A stretch of 64,000 nt of DNA from Olsenella intestinalis. GTDB taxonomy: Bacteria; Actinomycetota; Coriobacteriia; Coriobacteriales; Atopobiaceae. Below the pieces are notes generated by a model. The model saw only the letters and a program-made list of their open reading frames with translations. It had not been told where the DNA came from and did not search any database. This document shows, piece after piece, positions 62,701 to 64,000 of the stretch; position 1 is the stretch's first letter; the number at the start of each line of letters is the position of its first letter. The stretch spans positions 1 through 64,000 of the forward strand of contig NZ_JALGRK010000002.1 in the NCBI RefSeq assembly GCF_023276655.1. Direction: 5' to 3'. The position numbers and the translations under genes were made by a program.

Positions 62701-62932
62701 CCACCACTACACGCCGTCGCCCGGCGAGCGCGACGCGCTCGTGGCGGCGGGCTGGAACTACGAGGGCGTGGGCTGGCGCTCCGCCGGCGACGTGCCGGTG
62801 CTCCGCCAGTACAACCCCTACGCCGCGTCGGGCACCCACAACTTCACGACCTCCGAGGCCGAGAACGACATGCTCGTGAGGAACGGCTGGAACTTCGAGG
62901 GCGTGGGCTGGATGGCCGTCATGGCCGGTTAG
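47702..62932 (+). CDS. Giant secreted repeat protein 2 (paralogue of protein 1)
   Basis: A single open frame of 5,076 residues with the same plan as its neighbour. Residues 1-32 are a signal peptide. A Flg_new-type repeat (about 50-118) precedes three modules (about 119-436, 680-1000, 1261-1613) with DTDGDGERDLMTF-type motifs, SSPPWWKQ, LWFDQF and DUF285 units (IDLSGVNMSAATTATCMFYGC). Flg_new repeats lie between them. Then come Ig-like, MucBP-like (about 2626-2700), MBG (KTYGDATPQITGTVTG) and YDG units, and a C-terminal DUF5648-like triplicate (from about 4945). No LPXTG motif or membrane anchor is present. ATG 47702 is preferred over in-frame ATGs at 47663 and 47681 because GGGGAG (47689-47694) is spaced seven bases from it. 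It has its own gap and hairpin on each side, so the two genes may be expressed separately. Confidence 0.9.
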   Translation: MHSCAPHHRLARAIAVILIVVAGVLVPCVARAAVVQSSGAAATLSPQAATKSVTFKNGSATFATITQTEGSGWKMPTTDPTKSGYFFAGWYSAESGGVRINAGDVVGANPPATLYAQFGKIEPFYVVVEDTDGDGERDLMTFTADPAMATGTSNQSVGTITADNVQDIDYYICSTGDNYSWDNGNLSSPPWWKQKGSKTNDDTKPMINKITVVRFDQSFKNVQPVSIGLWFDQFKMLTTFEHMEYMNTTYTKNFSFAFSFLPVVTNIDLSPLDMSGATDTSHMFRASPKLASIDLSGVNMSAATTATCMFYGCTSLSSLNTTGMTMRSLRDASSMFYGCSSLSFVDLSSVQMSTITNANSMFYGCSKLKTIVAPKGATLASANCTNAFYNTSALVGLGVDASGVRSTTTWAAKRDTGATYAKVRTKSQEGYLTAADENSSRMITYHYNADGLDLTSTVRCLLKDIGGSYPTISSAIWPRTGYTVTKWNTAADGSGQDYALGERLKADLPGNIDLYQQWSKNSYDVSYDGNGGTTTAASAHAGFGDSLTMPDTSTTSRPGYSLAGWALTPTATTAAWTPGQVVSDISLIDGDQVKLYAVWNVNTYRVTFDGNQAHGGAGAWSRQVNQTYGATYVIPGEQPAADSTHYFSGWYTEPEGGQRVSESTVVRVTEDTTLYAQYGVAQDFYCIVDDSDGDGHKDRMVFSGDASMTAGLVSDAQIRSRDGAVTQANVQEVDYYICRSDALYSWDNGNITSPPWWKQGSKTTDYTTTMCNEIRTVSFDPSFKDVTPRSIGLWFNQFYALTGFENVEYLNSSRAERFDFAFSRTPSLTTVDFSNLDTSSARVMTRAFWNSAATSIDISGWNLSNVIDFSLMFFNCPNLTHLNTSGVVAPKAENTSEMFESCPRLTFLDLSGFNLSGVKNSKAMFNGCTKLTTIVCADGTDMRGATSADNTYNNCTSLVGKCYSASGAVVGQRAYDSSQRGKTYSKACTTKNDGYLTPATKYCSYEITYHINDGSAVDTSTSTSCMLKSAVGSYATVAGALWSRLGYHATGWNTAPDGSGSALSFDESLTAGNEPAASTTLDLYLMWEPNTYDVRFDANGGRGSADPQTGIAYADGVVTMPGNAFSRDGYDLAGWALTPTATEPTWLPGESAGQLSYVSGDELTLYAVWAGPKSFDITFDANVEHGGASITPTSGFTTLSSTQVMRSEAYGSKYILPSDPTPASDYYFAGWYTKPVDGIRVSDTTLNSSAGPVTLYAQYGRAQDYYVILSEPDADGWCTHMTFTADASKLAGLTSDRDIIARDGYVSDQATTVGGVSVRNNGQEVDYFISNTSRIDSWDNGNSTSAPWWKQAGSGSGNDKLFDTRTIIGRVKKITFDPTFKDVQPRSIALWFNQFQQLTTFENMPYLNTSYTQSFDFAFGTLAAMNSLDLTSLDMSSATTAECMFRSNPTLTSINLSGVNMSSVRNMYRMFEANTNLTSLNLTGVVASSVENAGLMFVGTSKLKTIDLSGFDLSTITDARGMFGGCSQLRTILCSDTSSQIPASACANSIAYGSSSYYAFTGCSNLTGTYYSPSTQVTSTFASHAGEAGNAQVNGTYAKARTLSREGYLSPLTRYNSYDFVYHLNSEDGDATSVVSSPLKAMTGSYATISAPLWNNPGYKALSWNTKPDGSGTTYEFGQALTASNEPAGSSSTDLYLQWKPNTYVLTLNNNGGAGSVNSKEYGYNNSESHEFKTEIKLPTWSRNGIYRDGYTLLGWSLSDTKTEPDPGFEAGATVSRLTRVDGDEVTLYAVWRINAYELDVDLNGADGAWTAPAGFVPGATAGTYARTDVDFGSTVTLPDPTREGYEFAGWEVTDAQGTAVATTVADGSGSSTVTMGSGNASVKATWRVAAPQAAELTYSSHQQTVIPAAPGYTLGAPAPTGSTSSTAGYGVDATGAAYVTDAGTYAVVATLSDAARSTGAMWADGTTSDRVIEFEVRRLSIDDVDISVDGATFTGFEQRPHPSVTYTDAESQLYVLREGTDYSLTWRDNVHAGTATVCVTAIPSGNFTYANTTGSQEATFQIAPRSLASPGEGASVVFQAIPDQTYSGSAAEPAPSLSLVTEAGTYEIPRASYTASWANNVEVTRDASGQVVAAASVTATAADGDLLGAASSAFKIVPMSIADALVELDHADKSYDFEGQPLSLGSGVNVARVQLDVGGSPRVLEQGRDWNASLDEVTATGNYDVVVTGVGNYEGTARSTIAVVAKAYDVDFDANGGSFGGASSTSVTQAFGQAWALPATAPELAGFTFAGYYDANGATPSDPYGEAEGAPWGNVVDATTVVGRLSEGARLFARWTRNSYAATFEADHGATIDGGTAAPGGRASVAFEGSVPAGVTVDTGAYTFLGWAYRMTCADGSVSTGMAADYASVSVTGDVTFTARLVETVFVSATATDGLVGVGAEAKADAPSSSAERLSSVSGQRIAFAPIDDCYELVSVTATDLAAPGESAHTATLSRVASSFELGGATYAYTWTPSASDANAGTIVLGTPGVSDMSLSLSFTYAPKRTTFKVKAYVQSVAGGTDLSSYVEDPSLGYESGEVDAGSTISVVPPVAEGLAFVSSFVESPAYANTSTARADGTTIVDLYYDRVPCSWTARFVDASGNSVADPAGGTAPFGATLGLASGSPDVVVTPPDVAGYASTTATNVTLSTGANELLVTYAAGAFPMTVDPNGGTWSQTGFAPAGDGTYASATDVTFRESVTLSRPERAGYTFAGWRLEGTGASVAGDVVVQGSAASRAVATWVVATPTATSRTYNESAQVVVASAPGIDLAIAPVTGSADGASTDASRGALATHAGTYDVTASLSASDHDVTWEDGSVAEKIVRATVERASNSWATPPSCASVSFGTAPAPQATPALPSSGASVSFAYAPLTGDDWSDAAPTEVGTYRVRATLEGTDDYAGLEGTATFAVTQLVLTADNVQPIAEQGFTGQPVTPPVVVTNAGATLALGSDYEVSFADNVNVGVARAIVRGKGSYAGEVSVDFEIGRAKIARPEARTLVYNGAEQVGVAASTGFDLALTAAPDGATGCGVYWLDGSEIGSAYATTAGTYQVTATLDDNHEWDDGSRDPVVVTFRVAPFDISGGSLAEVAPLSFTGEEQRPAPALLVDYTGDLVFDQVNEGRDYDLTWSDNVNAGQASVTATGTGNFTGQVSRAFTISAVPVTLSISGSTTGKTYDGTASTDPAFTVSVAAPTDEVAAAATAALAPMATRMDVTGSSPSSSQDAGTYVIRPTYTPDDNYDVTVIDGAMTIARRRLAVAVTDATKTYGDATPQITGTVTGTYAPGQSATSIGLTYACDTPADADAGTYGRTLTASCTDANYELDVTPGTLTVNPRALSDSAVTATLTDGTWDASANAYAYTFTGADIVPSPHLALAASAVTRDLGEGDMSDYTATLLGSGSAAVDAIRAAGSYTLRLQGQGSFSGTRDLRIVVRNATATATFDANGGSFAGGSATATLAQEYSAAWSLPASPDRTYTKGDQEFRYTFAGWWTRNGAADGDWGERVEAGATCPLTADATLYAKWETSEAKVGYTVRHFVQGLSDAPGYPTEPTYVDEMQGIPGDEIDVVARDAEGHALATTATTYADSAHGAQAAALLVAEDGSSVVSLYYDLVSLDVRWVVDGAQFAQTSELWGATATAPAGTPERAGGLDYSYSFAGWLDESGNAFDNQELPVRSDITYFASFTGQAASYDVTLDANGGRLADGQQQPATVAFGESLELLEPVNEHGWTFAGWVARAVDESALGDPGEVVATRGATSYVGGTTATRLCASWRVSVPTATSLTFDGTSQTAVAAGAGYTLGTPTPRAGTTAKSDGVQLDGGGNALVRHAGTYDVSCSLGSASLPDVDATLLAWEDGSTSAASVPVSVARAANAIESVGTDPASPIFGDPYQGVATATWSDGAPEVTWGATATGTFGSQRPTAAGTYYVRAQVPVGDDWEAAEATVPFTIQPATIALATVSSAPATYNGFAQPPAVTVSIGSATTLVAGRDYEISYFADAALTQPLASDELVAAGTYYVRADGLGNYAPAEGADASFAVGTYAIAPAPLQLVVADGGVATRPYDGTTDVTSQVEKSALSLSGAVAGERPTLDAAVLAATLDAPGVGDRTATVTGVALAAGNPANANYRIAAGEGGAQATASCKVDPRELSVSGLAATPRAYDGTTVVEVTGTPVLSGEVAGETVGLADAPLSGTLDSAGSGDRTATVSGLALDPAAPANANYALPTVTLPVAISRRPVSVEGVSVESKTYDGTTSATASVSGVTFPGSVAGDELALDGSKLSAAFVSPGAGDAVAATVTGLALDAALPSSANYELTAATASTAAAIAPAELVVRPHASSAPYGSEPACEGYDLEGFVAGEDRASAGVSGEPTFSFTCNAGSDAGDYVVSAQVDGLSAPNYRFTGAQAEFRVVPADITWDPPVGVSPARPVYGDVYTAVGTPSFGEATFVFSSTPTFSPTSTSTTPPTTVGTYYVRGTVAGSANWNAGQQVASFTIAPATFDEATVAVEPLTYTGEALQPQVSVRIGTQPPLSADTDYTLTFFADAAGAQKIDPATDVVDAGTYYVQATGRGNYDGTATAIQPFTVDQADSMAVGLAGYAGTYDGAAHALSADVTGVDARSSALTVVEYQVGEGAWSTDAPSFTATTDGDVAVRARATNPNYKTHTSADATVRIDRAAVTVTADGKSKVFGQEDPDLTATVTGLVGADSVDYELTRDVGEDVGTYVIHATGERLQGSYEVTLADGTLTIDSAVARIPSALVGLVFDGTSQLGVDFDDALCVAEGERATDAGEHVATVRLLDPGNIVWEDLTIDPADAIEVAYAVAPADIAQATIAPIADQVETGEPLEPALDVTALGRTLVAGVDYEAAYESNVGVGTATVTISGTGNWTGTAQATFKVVPDRPDAIPMFRLYNPYSGEHFYTASPGEREFLSRVGWNYEGVGWWAPIEGGEPVYRLYNPYGGDHHYTPSPGERDALVAAGWNYEGVGWRSAGDVPVLRQYNPYAASGTHNFTTSEAENDMLVRNGWNFEGVGWMAVMAG
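47850..53100 (+). repeat. Three alternating module copies in giant protein 2
   Basis: Modules at about 48060-49010, 49740-50700 and 51485-52540 correspond in order to those of giant protein 1. The DNA here is less GC-rich and uses more varied codons than the downstream half. Confidence 0.75.
58598..58607 (+). repeat. Copy of dispersed 10-mer GCTCTTCTCG (in a gene)
   Basis: An in-gene example, read as Ala-Leu-Leu with the otherwise less used codon CTT. Other in-gene copies are listed in the finding. Confidence 0.4.
60774..62915 (+). repeat. Near-identical direct repeat, copy 2 (3' end of giant gene 2)
   Basis: Partner of 45250-47391: same length and order, with scattered substitutions and no gaps seen. 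Confidence 0.85.
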
Positions 62933-62977
62933 GCGACGAGCTTCCGGGGCGCCCTGCCAGGTCCAACCGCTGCAGCG

Positions 62978-63013
62978 AAAAAGGGGGAGGGAACCGAAGG
63001 TGGTTCCCTCCCC
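62978..63013. terminator. Bidirectional terminator between giant gene 2 and thrB
   Basis: A 12-bp stem (62984-62995 with 63002-63013). On the reverse strand it is followed by TTTTT (62982-62978), a good terminator for thrB; on the forward strand the tail TTGGTCGTTTC is weaker. Confidence 0.75.
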
Positions 63014-63049
63014 TTGGTCGTTTCATGGGCGCGTGCCTGCGACGGGCGC

Positions 63050-63059
63050 GCTCTTCTCG
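63050..63059 (+). repeat. Copy of dispersed 10-mer GCTCTTCTCG
   Basis: Exact copy in the gap between giant gene 2 and thrB, 37 bases after the terminator. Confidence 0.5.
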
Positions 63060-63065
63060 GCCGCG

Positions 63066-63974
63066 TCAGGCGAGCGTGGTGACGGTGGCGCCCTCGGCGC
63101 TGGCAGAGAGCACGCGGACCCAGAGGCCGTCGACGCGGTTCTCGACCATGTTGGCGACGGCGTCGGCCACGCGCTGGGCGCGCTCGTCGCCGTCGGCGAT
63201 CGCGAGCATCGTGGAGCCGGAGCCGGAGATGACGAAGGCGGCGGCGCCGGCCGCGAGCGCGGTGCGGCGCAGGGGCTCCCAGTCGGCGATCAGGCGGGAG
63301 CGGTAGGGCTCGTGCAGGCGGTCCTGGCAGGCGGCCGTAAGCAGGTCGCAGTCGCCGGTCTCGAGGGCGCGCACGGTCGCGACGCAGCGGCCGATCTGCC
63401 AGACGGCCGTTGAGGTGGGCACGGTCTCGGGCATGACGCGGCGCGCGTCGGCGGTGCGGACCTCGTAGGGAGGCGCGATCGCGACGAAGCGCACGCTGTC
63501 GGCCACGTCGAAGCGCAGCGGGTGCGTGTCGCCCTCGTCGACGAAGGAGCTCACGAGGCCGCCGAGAAGGGCCGGCGCCACGTTGTCGGGGTGGCCCTCC
63601 AGGGCGCAGGCGACGTCGAGCGCGCTGCTCGCGTCGAGCCCGCCTGCGTGCAGGACCTGGGCCGCGGCGACGCCGGCGACCACGCAGGCGGAGCTCGAGC
63701 CGAGGCCTCCCGAGAGCGGGATGGGGGAGTCGATCGTGATGTGCAGGGGCTGCGGGCGCGCGTAGAGGCGCCTGCAGCACTCGAGGTAGCTGGTCCAGAC
63801 GAGGTTGTCGTGGCCGCGGAACTGCTCGGGGCATCCGTCGATCGAGAGCTCGTCGGCGACCTCGAAGGTGAAGGTGGCCGCGAGGTCGAGCGCGATGCCC
63901 AGGCAGTCGAAGCCGACTCCCACGTTTGCGGAGGTCGCGGGGACGCTCACCGCGAAGCGCGTGGGGGCGCTCAT
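63066..63974 (-). CDS. thrB: Homoserine kinase
   Basis: ThrB (302 residues) phosphorylates homoserine with ATP, the step before threonine synthase. It is a GHMP kinase: N-terminal VPATSANVGVGFDCLGIAL, the ATP-binding loop PLSGGLGSSSACVVAG, GHPDNVAPALLGG, and the third motif SGSGSTMLAI. Length is normal. ATG at 63974 overlaps the stop of the upstream gene by ATGA, so translation is coupled and it belongs to an operon that continues out of the window, probably with hom or thrC. It converges on giant gene 2 with a shared terminator between. Confidence 0.95.
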   Translation of the reverse strand: MSAPTRFAVSVPATSANVGVGFDCLGIALDLAATFTFEVADELSIDGCPEQFRGHDNLVWTSYLECCRRLYARPQPLHITIDSPIPLSGGLGSSSACVVAGVAAAQVLHAGGLDASSALDVACALEGHPDNVAPALLGGLVSSFVDEGDTHPLRFDVADSVRFVAIAPPYEVRTADARRVMPETVPTSTAVWQIGRCVATVRALETGDCDLLTAACQDRLHEPYRSRLIADWEPLRRTALAAGAAAFVISGSGSTMLAIADGDERAQRVADAVANMVENRVDGLWVRVLSASAEGATVTTLA

Positions 63975-64000
63975 GCGAAGGCCCTCGCGCAGGCGGCCTC
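63971..64000 (-). CDS. Last codons of the gene upstream of thrB (partial)
   Basis: Reading the reverse strand from the window edge gives EAACARAFA and then TGA, which overlaps the thrB start as ATGA. Nine codons are too few to identify it; hom or thrC would be usual neighbours. Confidence 0.4.
   Translation of the reverse strand, partial: EAACARAFA

Noticed and set aside
32321-62932. CRISPR array or tandem DNA satellites within the repeat-rich giant genes
   Set aside because: Repeats are protein-level and diverged, in one continuous reading frame, without uniform short spacers.

Overview
The window is a gene-dense, very GC-rich stretch (codon third positions are overwhelmingly G or C) from a Gram-positive actinobacterium. 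The gene set and order point to class Coriobacteriia, probably an Olsenella/Atopobiaceae-type gut or oral anaerobe: secD-secF followed by recJ and rel, a two-winged-helix MarR-like regulator beside rho, and giant secreted proteins built from Flg_new-type and DUF285 repeats. The lineage is inferred from gene style, not from a marker comparison.

Layout. 1-3043: the end of an unrecognised gene, then ptsH (HPr), a Cof-type HAD phosphatase and tgt (queuosine tRNA modification). 3141-12692: a tightly packed same-strand run of secD, secF, a RecJ-HIRAN-helicase fusion, the (p)ppGpp enzyme rel and a metallo-beta-lactamase-fold hydrolase with a His/Cys-rich tail. 12693-16575: tRNA-Leu, the infC-rpmI-rplT operon behind a leader terminator, a reverse-strand WecA/TagO-like sugar-phosphate transferase, a structured RNA that looks like 6S RNA, and tRNA-Ala. 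16576-26784: a radical SAM protein, a small tail-anchored coiled-coil protein, pncB, argS, the two-winged-helix regulator, rho, an unknown membrane protein and a VanZ-like protein. 26926-31779: a complete branched-chain amino acid ABC transporter (livJHMGF order). 32058-62932: two adjacent genes of about 15.3 kb each, encoding paralogous secreted repeat proteins of about 5,100 residues. 63066-64000: reverse-strand thrB (homoserine kinase) and the last codons of the gene before it.

How it fits together. Most of the window is housekeeping: sugar uptake signalling (HPr), protein export (SecDF), DNA repair, stringent response, translation, NAD salvage, transcription termination and amino acid import. 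The accessory part is the giant-protein pair, which makes up nearly half of the window. Each protein has a signal peptide, three copies of a module (Asp-rich DGDG motif, PWWK motif, WFDQF motif, DUF285 repeats) alternating with Flg_new-type repeats, then thousands of residues of MBG/YDG/MucBP-like beta domains, and a C-terminal triplicate resembling DUF5648. They are probably adhesins or cell-surface scaffolds. Their last 2.1 kb are almost identical over exactly equal lengths while the sequence just before is far more diverged, which suggests gene conversion.

Other points of interest are a 10-base motif (GCTCTTCTCG and its complement) that I found about 17 times by eye, including single copies in five intergenic gaps; a candidate 6S RNA; an infC start that may be AUA; and a ptsH terminator lying inside the next open reading frame. 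No mobile elements, CRISPR arrays or rRNA genes were seen.
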